The notes: generated by a model from the sequence alone, not told the origin. Shown: positions 8,362-16,738, numbered from the stretch's first letter. The stretch: 64,000 nucleotides of DNA from CAYWVR01 sp964461715 (GCA_964461715.1 CAYWVR010000002.1:62001-126000); one strand, 5' to 3'. Program-made: numbers and translations.

Positions 8362-9744
8362 CTAATCCTGCTCATAGTCACGAGAGAAGTCCAGCACCAC
8401 CTGCCGCAGCAGCCCGTTGCGGAGCACCTCGACCAGAACACGGTGCTTGCGGCGGACATTGGCGACGGCCTTCTCGTGGAGCTCCGCCATGTCTTCGAGC
8501 GTCCGGACGGGCTCGCCCTCGATCCTCAGGAGGATGTCCTTGGCCCGCAGCCCCGCCGACGAGGCGTTGCCCGGCTCGCGGACGCCGTAGATGAAGACGC
8601 CCTCCTTGCGGTGGAAGTACAGGTCCGGGTTGTCGAACTGGTTGATCTGCTTGACCGTCAAGTCCCACCGGGGACAGTCGAGCTCGTCGCCCTCGACGCG
8701 TCCCTTCTCGCGGGGCGTAAGCTGGACGATCACCAGCTCGGCGTCGCGCTTCAGCCGCACGGACACGGGCTCGTGTTTCTCCAGCAGGCCCAAGCGGCAT
8801 CGGATGGGCGGCAGGTCCTCCTCGGTCAGGGCGGTGACCGGGCGCCCGTCGACCTCGAGGATGCGGTCGCGGGGCAGGATGCCGGCGCGGCGGGCGGGGC
8901 TCTCCAGGTCGGTCTCGGCCACGATCACCCCCTCGGTTCCCTCGAAATAGATGTTACGATTAAAATCCTTGAGCGGCTGGAGCTGAAGGCCCGTCCAACT
9001 CCAGCTGACTTTGCCGAAACGGCGGATCTGGTCGAGGATGTGGACGACCGTCGCCGAGGGGATCGCGAAGCCCATGTCGCCGCCCTCCATCACGCCGCGC
9101 GCGTTGATCCCCACGACCTCGCCCTCGGTGTTGACGAGCGGGCCCCCCGAGTTGCCGGGGCTGATCGACGCGTCCGTCTGGAGCCAGAGGCTGTACTGGC
9201 TGCTCTGCGGGAGGAAGCGGCGGGTGCAGGCGATGATGCCGATCGAGACACTCCGCGACAGGCTCCACGGGGCCCCCATGGCCATGACGAAGTCGCCCTC
9301 GGCAAGCGACGTCGAATCCCCGAACGCCGCCGCCGGAAGCGGCTCCGAACCCTCCGGCACCCGCAGCGCGAGGACCGCCAGGTCCGTGTCCTTGTCGGAG
9401 CCGACGACGTCGGCCTCGAAGGGGCGGCCGTCGTAGAGCAGACACCGGACCTGCACGGCCTTGTCCACCACGTGCCAGTTCGTCAGGACCTCGCCCGCGG
9501 CGCTCACGATCACGCCGCTGCCCGAGACCTCCTGGCTGATCTTCTTGCCCGCCTCGAGCGACTCGCGGATGCACTTGATGTAGACGACCGCCGGGAAGAC
9601 CTTCTCCGAGGCGCCCTTGACGACCGCCCGGAAATCGAGCTGCCCGGCCCGGTCGGCGGTCTCGGGAGCGGCACATCCGGCAACGGCCGCCAGCGCGAGG
9701 GCGGCGATGATCGTACCCGGCATCGCGTAACGTCGTGCGGCCAT
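8362..9744 (-). CDS. HtrA/DegP-like serine protease lipoprotein with two PDZ domains
   Basis: A 460-residue envelope protease. The signal ends in a lipobox (AAVAGC, about residue 24). The trypsin-like S1C domain shows the full triad: His in TNWHVVD, Asp in DTDLAVL and Ser in SPGNSGGPL. Two PDZ domains follow (SPARRAGILPRDRILEVDG and NASSAGLRAKDILLRIEG). Such enzymes degrade or refold damaged envelope proteins. GAGGAG precedes the ATG at 9744. It appears to lead a two-gene unit with the PDZ protein downstream. Confidence 0.92.
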   Translation of the reverse strand: MAARRYAMPGTIIAALALAAVAGCAAPETADRAGQLDFRAVVKGASEKVFPAVVYIKCIRESLEAGKKISQEVSGSGVIVSAAGEVLTNWHVVDKAVQVRCLLYDGRPFEADVVGSDKDTDLAVLALRVPEGSEPLPAAAFGDSTSLAEGDFVMAMGAPWSLSRSVSIGIIACTRRFLPQSSQYSLWLQTDASISPGNSGGPLVNTEGEVVGINARGVMEGGDMGFAIPSATVVHILDQIRRFGKVSWSWTGLQLQPLKDFNRNIYFEGTEGVIVAETDLESPARRAGILPRDRILEVDGRPVTALTEEDLPPIRCRLGLLEKHEPVSVRLKRDAELVIVQLTPREKGRVEGDELDCPRWDLTVKQINQFDNPDLYFHRKEGVFIYGVREPGNASSAGLRAKDILLRIEGEPVRTLEDMAELHEKAVANVRRKHRVLVEVLRNGLLRQVVLDFSRDYEQD

Positions 9745-9852
9745 GGAATCTCCTCATCGCAGGCAAGTGCACGGTCGGGCGCGGGGCCCGCGGGGCCCTG
9801 GCATCCTCCCCACATCTATACGCCCCGGGCCCTGCCGACGCCAGCAAATAAG

Positions 9853-9896
9853 TGCCGGCAGGGGTCCTGCGTGCGCATGGCGCGCCCCTGCCGGCA
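9853..9896. repeat. 12-bp perfect inverted repeat
   Basis: TGCCGGCAGGGG (9853-9864) and CCCCTGCCGGCA (9885-9896) are separated by 20 bp. The core TGCCGGCA is itself palindromic. It lies about 110 bp upstream of the HtrA gene and could be a protein-binding site or an RNA hairpin. Confidence 0.6.
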
Positions 9897-10043
9897 GGGA
9901 AAGGGTCTCGGGGTCTCCGCGCCCGGATCATCCCCTCATACGCGCGGGTCGGGAAAGCATTCACAGGAAACTTCGAGAGATGGCGGGCCGCCCGTGGGCG
10001 TGTTGGCCGCGGCGCTCGCGCCGCGCGGGCCCCATAGAATGCA

Positions 10044-10085
10044 GGAGAAGGTCCGGGCCAGGCCCGGGCCTTCTCCGTTTAATTT
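10044..10085 (+). terminator. Strong intrinsic terminator-like hairpin
   Basis: GGAGAAGG, T, CCGGGCC (10044-10059) folds back on GGCCCGG, G, CCTTCTCC (10061-10076). Fifteen pairs form around one T/G mismatch. It is followed by GTTTAATTT, a U-rich tail on the plus strand. No plus-strand gene ends here, so either it insulates the next gene or it ends an unrecognised short transcript from 9.8-10.0 kb. Confidence 0.55.
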
Positions 10086-10602
10086 GACTCTCCACCTGTG
10101 CCGTAAGGATCGTTTGGAATCAACCCACCGTTAAGTTCGGGGGCCGGGAGGAGACCTTCGAGGTCCCGTCAAGCGGGCGTATCGTCCGTCTCCCGATAGG
10201 GCTCCCTCAGCAGGTTTCATCGGTTGTTCCAATCGTCACCTCGCACGAACACCGCAGAGAGCAAATCCCGATTGGGAATCCCTTCTTCCTCCACCTCAAT
10301 CCTACACACAATCCATCGGCGGGCAAGTTCAAAAAGCTTGAAGAAAACCGCCCCCCCTTTCCGATCCCCGGTCGCGCAATCGATGTCTGCATCAGCATGC
10401 GCAGAGCTTTACGAGGCGCCTCTCCGACCCGCCGCCGCCGTGCTGGCGCTGGTGAGCGTCGTCGCTTCGGTCTACATGCCGATCCTGGGCCTCATTCAGG
10501 GCACGCAGTGAGCGGCCTTCGTGACTCGGCCACTTCGTCGCTTTGATTCCCCGCGCCGCCCGTTTACAATGGCCGCCGACGCGTGGGGGGGGAGGGACGG
10601 CG

Positions 10603-11382
10603 ATGATGATCCCCATCTTCCTGGCGGCGGTGCTGGCCGCGGCGGGGGGCGACGCGACGCCCGAGACCGCCCTGCCGCTCCAGCCGGTCGTGACGGACGC
10701 CGAGGGCGCTCCGGACGCCCCCGACCCGAAACCGGATGCGCCTCGCGAGGCGGGCAAGGTTTCCGCCGATCCCGAGACCCGCACGGTCCGCATCCCCGTC
10801 CGCTTCAGCGGGGCGCGCGGGGTGGTGGCGTGGATGCTCTCGGCGGGCAAGCGGCACCGGGGGATGAGCGTCCTGGTGACCGACCGGGCCGTCCGGGAGG
10901 TCGTCGCCGCGTGCCGCCAGGCCGGCCTTGCGCCCGGCACGCCGCCGCGCCTGCGGGCCGACGGCCGGGTCCGGCCGCCCGAGGGTCGGGAGGTCGAGCT
11001 GACGGTCATCACGACCGGCGCGGACGGGAAGGAGACGCGACGGCCGGCGAGCGCGTTTCTGGCGGCATCGGCCGAGAACGCCGCGCCGGGACTCGGGCGG
11101 TGGGTCTACGCGGGCCCCCAGATCGCCCGCGAGGGGGCGAGCGAGCTCCTCGTCACCGCCCTCTCCGGCAGCCTCGCCACCACCGACTTGGGCGACACCA
11201 GCGCCCTCATCCACTGGGTCCCCGCCGCCGACCCGTCCGAGCCGAAGGGCCTCCCGGTCGGCACCTACACCGTCCGCGAGTCGGACGAGGGTCGCGCGGG
11301 GAAGGCGATCCTGGAGATCCGGGCGGTCGAGAAGACAAAGCCCGAGACGGCCGTCGACGCCCCATCCGACGAAGACGGCTGA
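10603..11382 (+). CDS. YdjY-like secreted protein
   Basis: A 259-residue exported protein with a short signal (MMIPIFLAAVLAAAGG). Residues about 60-230 resemble the YdjY domain found in many planctomycete secreted proteins. The pattern runs SVLVTDRAVREVVAACRQAGLAPGTP, then a DGKETRRPAS strand pair, GRWVYAGPQ, and LVTALSGSLATTDLGDTS. The function of the family is unknown. GGAGGG lies upstream of ATG 10603; an ATG one codon later is equally possible. It stands alone between two gene-poor stretches. Confidence 0.6.
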   Translation: MMIPIFLAAVLAAAGGDATPETALPLQPVVTDAEGAPDAPDPKPDAPREAGKVSADPETRTVRIPVRFSGARGVVAWMLSAGKRHRGMSVLVTDRAVREVVAACRQAGLAPGTPPRLRADGRVRPPEGREVELTVITTGADGKETRRPASAFLAASAENAAPGLGRWVYAGPQIAREGASELLVTALSGSLATTDLGDTSALIHWVPAADPSEPKGLPVGTYTVRESDEGRAGKAILEIRAVEKTKPETAVDAPSDEDG

Positions 11383-11537
11383 GGCGAGCGGCTTCTGCCG
11401 TTCCTTGCGCCCCCTTGGGGGGCCTGACGGCAACGACGGAAGGGGCCGCCCTGGAACGCCGAAGTCCCCGAGCTGAGGCCCGGGGCCCGACCACGCGGCA
11501 CCGCGTCCGGGGGCTCGACGGCAAAAGACGCGGGGGC

Positions 11538-11578
11538 AAAAAGGCGGCAGCGACCGAGGGGTAGAAAGTCGCTGCCGC
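11538..11578 (-). terminator. Intrinsic terminator, minus strand
   Basis: GCGGCAGCGAC (11544-11554) and GTCGCTGCCGC (11568-11578) form a perfect 11-bp stem with a 13-nt loop. On the minus strand it is followed, after one more C, by five T residues (11542-11538). It would stop the RNA candidate and any read-through from the cyclase operon. Confidence 0.6.
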
Positions 11579-11724
11579 TGGTAGAGACGGCCGAAGCCGC
11601 CTCCCCTTTTCCGTTGGAAGAGCGAACGCCTCACGGAGGAAGCGCCCCGAGCCGGTGTCCTGTCCCCCTTTGCGGTCTCGCGTCGCAGGGCTCGTGAGAC
11701 GGAATTGCGGCCCGACGTGCCGCC
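11538..11724 (-). ncRNA. Candidate ~190-nt non-coding RNA
   Basis: A minus-strand unit is bounded by a good promoter (11731-11759) and an intrinsic terminator (11538-11578). The predicted RNA contains an 8-bp hairpin with a UUCG tetraloop (GAGGCGGC-TTCG-GCCGTCTC), a GTCTC/GAGAC hairpin and the terminator stem. The size is near that of 6S RNA, but the 5' and 3' ends do not pair, and I see no SRP, tmRNA or RNase P signature. The alternative is that this is just a promoter and terminator in a decayed region. Existence is inferred only from signals and folding. Confidence 0.4.
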
Positions 11725-11730
11725 CACTCT

Positions 11731-11759
11731 CTTATGACTTGGCGGCCTCGCGAAGTCAA
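11731..11759 (-). promoter_or_regulatory. Promoter of the 11.5-kb RNA candidate
   Basis: TTGACT (11759 to 11754), exactly 17 bp, then CATAAG (11736 to 11731) on the minus strand. Transcription would start near 11724. No open reading frame with a ribosome-binding site follows. Confidence 0.5.
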
Positions 11760-11956
11760 GCAAGAAACCCGATAATCCGCGTCTGGCGGCCGACTATTAA
11801 GGCCGCCGTCGCCTCCGAACCGCCCCCTCTCCCGCCTCCCTCCGGCCGCGCGCCTCGCGCAAATGGTTCCCCCGCAACCACTTGGTCTCGCTCTCCCGCG
11901 CGGCATCGGCCCTTCGGTCGGGAAGGAGGGGCGACGGGCTTTTTTCGAGAGAGAAA

Positions 11957-14506
11957 TCACTTCGGGCGGCCCAGGTCCCACACCACCTCGACCGGCCCGC
12001 GGCCCACGTCCTCGGCCTCGAGACGAAGGAGCAGCACCCCGAGCGGCCCGTCCTCCGGGTACCGGGCCCGCAGGTCCGCGGCCACGGCCCGGGCGCGGGC
12101 GGCGTCGCCTTGGGCGAGGGCATGGATGGACTCGCGAAAGCCTTCCGCCAGGGCCCGGGTCTCCTCGGACGCCGGTTCCATGGCGAGCGGCTCATACAGG
12201 CCCACCGTCTCCACCTTGCCGCGTATCCGGGCCGGGCCGAACGGGCGGAAGACGATCCCGTCGCCGCACGCCGCACGCGTGGCTTCGGGCACGAGGATGT
12301 GGCTCCGGAGCCAGCGGTTGGCCTCCTCGAGCCGGCCGCCCAGGTTAACCGTGTCGCCCATGACGGTGTAATCGAACCGCCGCTCGGAGCCGAAGTTTCC
12401 GACGATGGCGGGCCCGGTCGAGAGGCCCACGCGGATGGCCAGCCGCCGCCCCTCCGGCAGCAGGCCCTCCTCCGTGAGCTCGCGGTTCAGCTCCGGCAGC
12501 CGGTCGTGCATCGCCAGGGCCGCCCGGACGGCGCGGCGGGCGTGGTCGGGCATCACGACGGGGGCCCCGAAGAAGGCCAGGATTCCGTCGCCCTCGTACT
12601 TATCGAGCGTCGCGTTCTCCTCGAGCACCAGGTCGGTCATCGCCCCGAGGTAGCGGTTCAGCAGCGTGACGAGCCGCTCGGGGGGGAGGCTCTCGGACAG
12701 CGGCGTGAAGCCCGCGATGTCGCTGAACAGGACCGTCACCTCCCGCCGCTCGCCGCCCAGGCGGAGCCGCTCCGGCTGCCGCACGATCTGCTCGACGTGG
12801 TCGCCGGAGACATACTGCTTGAAGACGCCGGTGATCCAGCGTCGGCTGCTGGCCTCGGTAAGCTGGCGGTAGGCGGCGACGCCTCCGAACGCGAGTACGA
12901 CGGCGGCGACGGGTCCCGCCACGGGCAACAGCCAGGCAGCCGTCGCGGCGGCGGCGTACGCCCCCGTGAAGAGGGCCACGGTCAGGGCGGCGACGGCGGC
13001 AACGCCCCATCCGGTCGGCAGGCGGATCGTCACCAGGGCCACCGCCCATGCCGCCCCCACCGCCGCCAGCCACGCCGCCCAGTCCGGCAGGCTCCGGAAC
13101 GCCACGCCCGAGAGGATCGTCTGCACCGCCGCCGGGTAGACCGTGACGCCGGGTTGCATGGTGTGGATGGGGGTCTTGTGGATGTCGGAGATGCCGGTGG
13201 CGAAGAGGCCGAGGATGCAGACACGTCCCTCGACGTGCGCGCGGGTCGCCTCGCCGTAGCGGCGGATGTTCTCGCGGAGCACCTCCTGGTTCTCGTGATA
13301 CGTCCCGAGGAAGGGCAGGTATCGCCGGGCGGCGTCGGCGCGGCGGGTATCGATGCCCTCGGCGGCTTTCTCGGCCGTGGCGTAGGGCAGGAGGGCCATG
13401 GCAAGGTCCTGCTCCGCTTGCTCGAGCGCCGTCCGGGCCGCCGCCGTCGCCTCGGGTCCCTCGGCGGCCGCAAGCCGGTCGCGGGCCGCGGCGTAGGCGC
13501 CCTCCGGGAAGAGCGCCGCCGCACGGTCCATGATCGCCCGGTATTGCCGCTCCAGGCCCTCGAGCTTCCGCCGCGCCTTGACGAGCTTCAGGAGCGGGAC
13601 GGCGGAGATGCGGCTCATGGCATCGAGGCTGCGGGGCCAGCGGAGGGCCAACTGGGCCCGTTCGTCGACCGGCACGCTGACCGACTCGGTCCCGTCGGCG
13701 GAGGTCACGACGAGCCGCCTCCCCTCCAGCCGCACCCGATAATCCGGTCCGAACCGCCACGTGCCCGCCGTCTCCAGCACCAGGTGCGGGAACACCAGGT
13801 CCCCGCCGCGCGCCAGCAGCGGAAGCCGGCGCACCGTCTGGTCAAGATCCTTGTGGATGCTCGTGAACCCGGACCCGGCCGCCGCCTCGCCGATCCCGGG
13901 GAGCATCGGGTTGAACCCCTCGGCCCGGTAGAGTCCCGGCGCTTCCTGCGGCGCGAGATCCAGGGCGAACCGGGGGAGCGGATTCGGCGCCGCAATCACC
14001 TCCGCCGCACCCCGCGCCTCCCCGCCGCGCCCGGGAAGGTAGAGACTGAACGGAAGAATGACGTCCCCCACGGCCGCCAACGCCGCCTCGAACCGCGCGT
14101 CCGGCCGCTGGAGGATGTACGCCTCCTCGCCCTCGGCGGTCCACCGGTACGCCACGCACGCCTCCTCCGGCTCGGCGTACTCGATGTCCAGCACGATCAG
14201 GCGCGGCCCGAGCGACCCAAGCGCCTCGAGCAGCTCCGCCTGCAAGGGGCGCGGCCAGGGCCACCGGCCTCCCTCGGCCACCGACCGATCGTCGACCTCG
14301 ATCGTCGTCACCGCGCTCCCGCCCGACTCCGACAGCGCACACGCCCGGCGCAACTGATCCGAGACGGACAGCTCGAGCGCGCGGCCCTGGAGGGTATTCA
14401 CCATGAACGACGCCGCCAACGAGCCCAGACCCAGGGCGATCAGCGAAGCGAGCCAGAGCCGGGCGCGGCGGAAGGGCTTCGGCTTGGCGCCCGAGGATTT
14501 GGCCAA
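11957..14506 (-). CDS. CHASE2-domain adenylate cyclase
   Basis: An 849-residue membrane signalling enzyme. An N-terminal helix (about 16-35) is followed by a large extracytoplasmic CHASE2 sensor (about 35-440, with TIEVDDRSVAEGGRWPWPR and RLIVLDIEYAEP). Three closely spaced membrane helices (about 450-540) and a class III cyclase domain (about 590-775) follow. Both metal aspartates are present (LFSDIAGF and YEGDGILAFFG). So are the adenine-selecting Lys in LDKYEGDG and the DYTVMGDTVNLGGRLE block, so cAMP is the likely product. It is the last gene of the FecR operon. CHASE2 cyclases and FecR proteins are often neighbours, which suggests one envelope-sensing unit. Confidence 0.9.
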   Translation of the reverse strand: MAKSSGAKPKPFRRARLWLASLIALGLGSLAASFMVNTLQGRALELSVSDQLRRACALSESGGSAVTTIEVDDRSVAEGGRWPWPRPLQAELLEALGSLGPRLIVLDIEYAEPEEACVAYRWTAEGEEAYILQRPDARFEAALAAVGDVILPFSLYLPGRGGEARGAAEVIAAPNPLPRFALDLAPQEAPGLYRAEGFNPMLPGIGEAAAGSGFTSIHKDLDQTVRRLPLLARGGDLVFPHLVLETAGTWRFGPDYRVRLEGRRLVVTSADGTESVSVPVDERAQLALRWPRSLDAMSRISAVPLLKLVKARRKLEGLERQYRAIMDRAAALFPEGAYAAARDRLAAAEGPEATAAARTALEQAEQDLAMALLPYATAEKAAEGIDTRRADAARRYLPFLGTYHENQEVLRENIRRYGEATRAHVEGRVCILGLFATGISDIHKTPIHTMQPGVTVYPAAVQTILSGVAFRSLPDWAAWLAAVGAAWAVALVTIRLPTGWGVAAVAALTVALFTGAYAAAATAAWLLPVAGPVAAVVLAFGGVAAYRQLTEASSRRWITGVFKQYVSGDHVEQIVRQPERLRLGGERREVTVLFSDIAGFTPLSESLPPERLVTLLNRYLGAMTDLVLEENATLDKYEGDGILAFFGAPVVMPDHARRAVRAALAMHDRLPELNRELTEEGLLPEGRRLAIRVGLSTGPAIVGNFGSERRFDYTVMGDTVNLGGRLEEANRWLRSHILVPEATRAACGDGIVFRPFGPARIRGKVETVGLYEPLAMEPASEETRALAEGFRESIHALAQGDAARARAVAADLRARYPEDGPLGVLLLRLEAEDVGRGPVEVVWDLGRPK

Positions 14507-14566
14507 CGTGCGGGTCTCCGAGGACGGCCGGGCCGAAGCCTAAGCCGCAAGCCCCTGGCCCCCCTC

Positions 14567-14656
14567 TCCCTTGGCGGGACAGGGACGGGATGAGGGTGAG
14601 GCCGACCCAAGGCTCCCGTTCGCCCCCCCACCCTCCTGTGCGGAGGGAGAGGGACG
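14567..14656. repeat. REP-like CT/GA-rich interspersed palindromic element
   Basis: The spacer between cyclase and FecR contains CTCTCCCTTGGCGGGACAGG and GGGATGAGGGTGAGG, then a partly inverted second arm, CCACCCTCCTGTGCGGAGGG with AGAGGGACG. The style (CCCTCTCCC with GGGTGAGGG) is that of short interspersed repeats scattered between genes in many GC-rich genomes. Copy number in this genome cannot be seen from one window. Confidence 0.4.
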
Positions 14657-14663
14657 AAACGAC

Positions 14664-15629
14664 TTAGTCCCACTCCAGCGGATCGTACGGCGGCTCGGGG
14701 CCGTTGCACCCGTTCGGGTCCCTGTTCGGGTTCTCGGGCGGCGGGTTGTTCGTGCCCGGCGGCAGGAACGGCCCCCCGGTGCCCGGCGGCAGCACCTGGT
14801 CGAGGTTCCGCCGGCTCGCCGCCTGAATCTCCTCCGGCGTGAACGTGTACGGATCCATGATCTGCAAGAGCTGCGTGAAGTACAGGTACTGGACCGGCAG
14901 CGTGCCCTGCCCGTCGGTCTGTTCGCCCGCCGCCAGCAGCGCCTGGCGCCCGAGCTGGTTCAGCACCGCCAGCAGGCCCGAGTGCGTCAGGCCCGTCTGC
15001 GTCCCGAACATCTCGAAGTGCTCGACCTTGACCGTCCGCGTCCCGCGGACCGAGAGGGTGGCCGAGGGCGTGACGATGGCGAAGTCGCTCTGAATCTTCC
15101 CTTCCTCAACCACCGACGACGTGTTGCCCTGCTTCATGTAGAGGCGCGTCCGGACCGTGTCGCCCTCCTGCCGCAGCTCGCCGATCCGAACGAGCGTCAG
15201 CGGCTCGATCTGCACCAGGCTGTCCCGCATGTCCAGCGTACACAGCGACCGGAACCCCGTCCGGAGGTCCGTGCCCTCGCCGTAGGATTGCCCGACCTCG
15301 ACCTTCACCCACGCGGCCTCGGCCGACGGGCGGGCCTCCACGGTGCCCTGGACGGCCTGGACCGTGGCGATGAGGGCGTCGGCGTCGGGCGTCGCATCGG
15401 GCGCTTCGGCGGCGGGTCCCTCAGGCTCCGCCTCCTCGACGTCCGCGGCCTCTTCGAGCAGGTCCCGCTCGGCGGCCGGCTCGACCGGCACGTCCGCGAC
15501 GAGGGCCTCGGGGGCCTCGGCCGCCGCGGGATTCCCGACCGCGGGCCCCGCCCGGCTCGCCGACACCGCGAGCGTCCACATCCCTGCGATCACCACCAGC
15601 GCGGCCCAACGAAATCGTCGGGGTCTCAT
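14664..15629 (-). CDS. FecR-domain secreted protein
   Basis: A 321-residue exported protein with an N-terminal signal (about residues 1-26) and a Glu/Ala-rich low-complexity linker (about 28-85). The FecR domain (about 90-200) shows TVQAVQGTVEARP, WVKVEVGQSYGEGTDLRTG, and the closing SDFAIVTPSATLSVRGT. The C-terminus is Pro/Asn-rich. Unlike classical FecR it has no cytoplasmic anti-sigma part, so it is probably a periplasmic structural or sensory partner. Its ATG overlaps the stop of the preceding gene (ATGA at 15626-15629), indicating translational coupling. The CHASE2 cyclase follows. Confidence 0.85.
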   Translation of the reverse strand: MRPRRFRWAALVVIAGMWTLAVSASRAGPAVGNPAAAEAPEALVADVPVEPAAERDLLEEAADVEEAEPEGPAAEAPDATPDADALIATVQAVQGTVEARPSAEAAWVKVEVGQSYGEGTDLRTGFRSLCTLDMRDSLVQIEPLTLVRIGELRQEGDTVRTRLYMKQGNTSSVVEEGKIQSDFAIVTPSATLSVRGTRTVKVEHFEMFGTQTGLTHSGLLAVLNQLGRQALLAAGEQTDGQGTLPVQYLYFTQLLQIMDPYTFTPEEIQAASRRNLDQVLPPGTGGPFLPPGTNNPPPENPNRDPNGCNGPEPPYDPLEWD

Positions 15630-16219
15630 TGCTCCCCCCCAGCGGCCCCGCTCGGGTCGCCTTCCAGCTCGGGCAGCGATTCGCCGGCCTCCTTCAGGCG
15701 GAACCGGTCCGCCCGATCGATGATGCCGACCAGCTCGCCGCCGGTCACGTGCTTATATTCCGCCCCATTCGTCATAAGGTTCAGGTAGACGCACTCCCGG
15801 AGCGCATAGCGCGGCACAGGTCCGAAGAGGCGCATCCAGAGCCCGCCCCGGATGCCGAGGGCGCGGCACAGGCAGGAGGCCAGGTGGCCCTTCTCGGTCG
15901 GGTCGTCCCCGGCCGCCGTCTCCAGCCACCCGCACGTGATGCCCCGGTCGCGGAGGTACTTCTTGTCGCCGACGAAGTCGCCGCCCGTCTCCGCCCCCTC
16001 GCTCACCAGGATCACCAGCGCCCGGGCCGTATCCGCCGCCGTCGCCGCGTCCTTGTACCCCAGCTCCGCGAAGAACTGGGCGTCGGACGCGACCTCGGCC
16101 TCGGCCGGGGCCGCGCGAGCCTCCTCGCCCTCCGCCCCCCACGCCGACCCGACGGCCACCAGCACCGCCACCCGCACCGCCACCCGCATCGCCACCCGCA
16201 TCGCCACCCGGACCTTCAT
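15626..16219 (-). CDS. Unknown small secreted protein, first gene of the FecR-cyclase operon
   Basis: I do not recognise the family. The 197-residue product begins with a signal built from tandem Arg-Val-Ala repeats (residues 2-22) and ends its signal near SAWG. The mature part has an acidic Ala-rich segment, then a region with SDAQFFAELGYKDAATAAD and ALVILVSEGAE. It has at least three cysteines around GWLETAAGDD and SCLCRALGIRGG. The start at 16219 is supported by GGGAGGG upstream. Operon position and overlap with the FecR gene suggest a joint role in the envelope signalling unit. Confidence 0.75.
   Translation of the reverse strand: MKVRVAMRVAMRVAVRVAVLVAVGSAWGAEGEEARAAPAEAEVASDAQFFAELGYKDAATAADTARALVILVSEGAETGGDFVGDKKYLRDRGITCGWLETAAGDDPTEKGHLASCLCRALGIRGGLWMRLFGPVPRYALRECVYLNLMTNGAEYKHVTGGELVGIIDRADRFRLKEAGESLPELEGDPSGAAGGEQ
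16164..16211. repeat. Four tandem 12-bp units inside a signal peptide
   Basis: Four in-frame copies of a 12-bp unit (ACCGCCACCCGC or ATCGCCACCCGC on the plus strand) encode most of the signal peptide of the 15626-16219 gene. Loss or gain of one unit would keep the frame while changing signal length by four residues. Confidence 0.8.
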
Positions 16220-16268
16220 GCATCCCTCCCTTGCCCGCTTCGCGGGCGCACGGTCTCCCAGCCCCCCT

Positions 16269-16297
16269 ATTCTAATCGACGATCGCCCCCCACGCAA
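16269..16297 (-). promoter_or_regulatory. Promoter of the small protein-FecR-cyclase operon
   Basis: TTGCGT (16297 to 16292), 17 bp, TAGAAT (16274 to 16269) on the minus strand. The predicted start near 16262 leaves a leader of about 43 nt containing the GGGAGGG site. Confidence 0.5.
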
Positions 16298-16328
16298 GCC
16301 CGTGTTCCGCCCTCACTCCTTCCCTTCG

Positions 16329-16706
16329 TCATGCCTGCGCGACGTCGTCCGGGCCCCCCTGCTCGTCCCTCAAAGCGGCCATGGCTTCCTCAAGGGTCGC
16401 ATAGAGATCAAAGAGGCGGTCCATGTGCGACACCTTGAGGACGCCGGCGACCTTGGAATGGAGGCGGGCGAAGGCGAGGCGCCCGCCGCGCACCGCGAAA
16501 TGATGATGGACGCGGACCAGGGCCCCGAGGCCCCAGCTCGAGATATAGGTCAGTCCCTCGAGGTCCAGGAGCACCCGCCGGCGGCCCGTCTCCAGGAGCG
16601 CGTCCATCCGCTCGACGAACGGTCCGGTGTTCGTGTGATCGAGTCCCCCGTCGAGGGCCAGGTGGACGATGCCCCCCGGGCCGGGCGGACGCTCGTGAAT
16701 CTGCAT
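16329..16706 (-). CDS. STAS-domain anti-sigma factor antagonist
   Basis: A 125-residue single-domain STAS protein. The hallmark segment LTYISSWGLGALVRVH carries serines at the position phosphorylated in SpoIIAA/RsbV-type proteins. The upstream strand RRRVLLDLEG fits the fold. Such proteins bind and neutralise an anti-sigma kinase when unphosphorylated, controlling partner switching. No kinase or sigma factor lies nearby, so its partners are elsewhere. It has its own promoter, and GGGAG precedes the ATG. It is transcribed towards the FecR operon but is separated from it by that operon's promoter. Confidence 0.88.
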   Translation of the reverse strand: MQIHERPPGPGGIVHLALDGGLDHTNTGPFVERMDALLETGRRRVLLDLEGLTYISSWGLGALVRVHHHFAVRGGRLAFARLHSKVAGVLKVSHMDRLFDLYATLEEAMAALRDEQGGPDDVAQA

Positions 16707-16738
16707 GGCCGGGCTCCCGTTTCGGTGTGGCAGAGGCC

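Larger units (their letters stand above)
9745..10602. other. 858-bp gene-free region with several hairpins
   Basis: I find no convincing gene here. Short frames on both strands lack ribosome-binding sites and family character. It holds a 12-bp inverted repeat (9853-9896), a strong terminator-like hairpin (10044-10085) and a branched dyad at 10145-10195. In the last, CGGGAG pairs with CTCCCG and encloses two small hairpins, GACCT/AGGTC and CCCG/CGGG. The stretch is less GC-rich than flanking genes, notably around 10250-10350. The structures suggest non-coding RNA or regulation, but none matches an RNA family I know. Confidence 0.5.
11383..11956. other. 574-bp gene-free region containing a candidate RNA gene
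   Basis: No protein-coding frame here is credible. The main content is the minus-strand RNA candidate described separately. It also contains a hairpin just after the YdjY-like gene (TGCCGT 11396-11401 with ACGGCA 11427-11432, enclosing CCCCC/GGGGG), which may end that gene. A 7-bp hairpin GGCGGCC/GGCCGCC (11785-11807) lies downstream of the cyclase gene. Confidence 0.5.

Noticed and set aside
10224..10511. A 95-codon plus-strand frame before the YdjY-like gene
   Set aside because: No ribosome-binding site, Ser/Arg-rich composition, and only a short hydrophobic end. It reads like intergenic sequence.
11538..11724. 6S RNA identity for the minus-strand RNA candidate
   Set aside because: Length fits, but the 5' and 3' ends do not pair into a closing stem and there is no central bubble.
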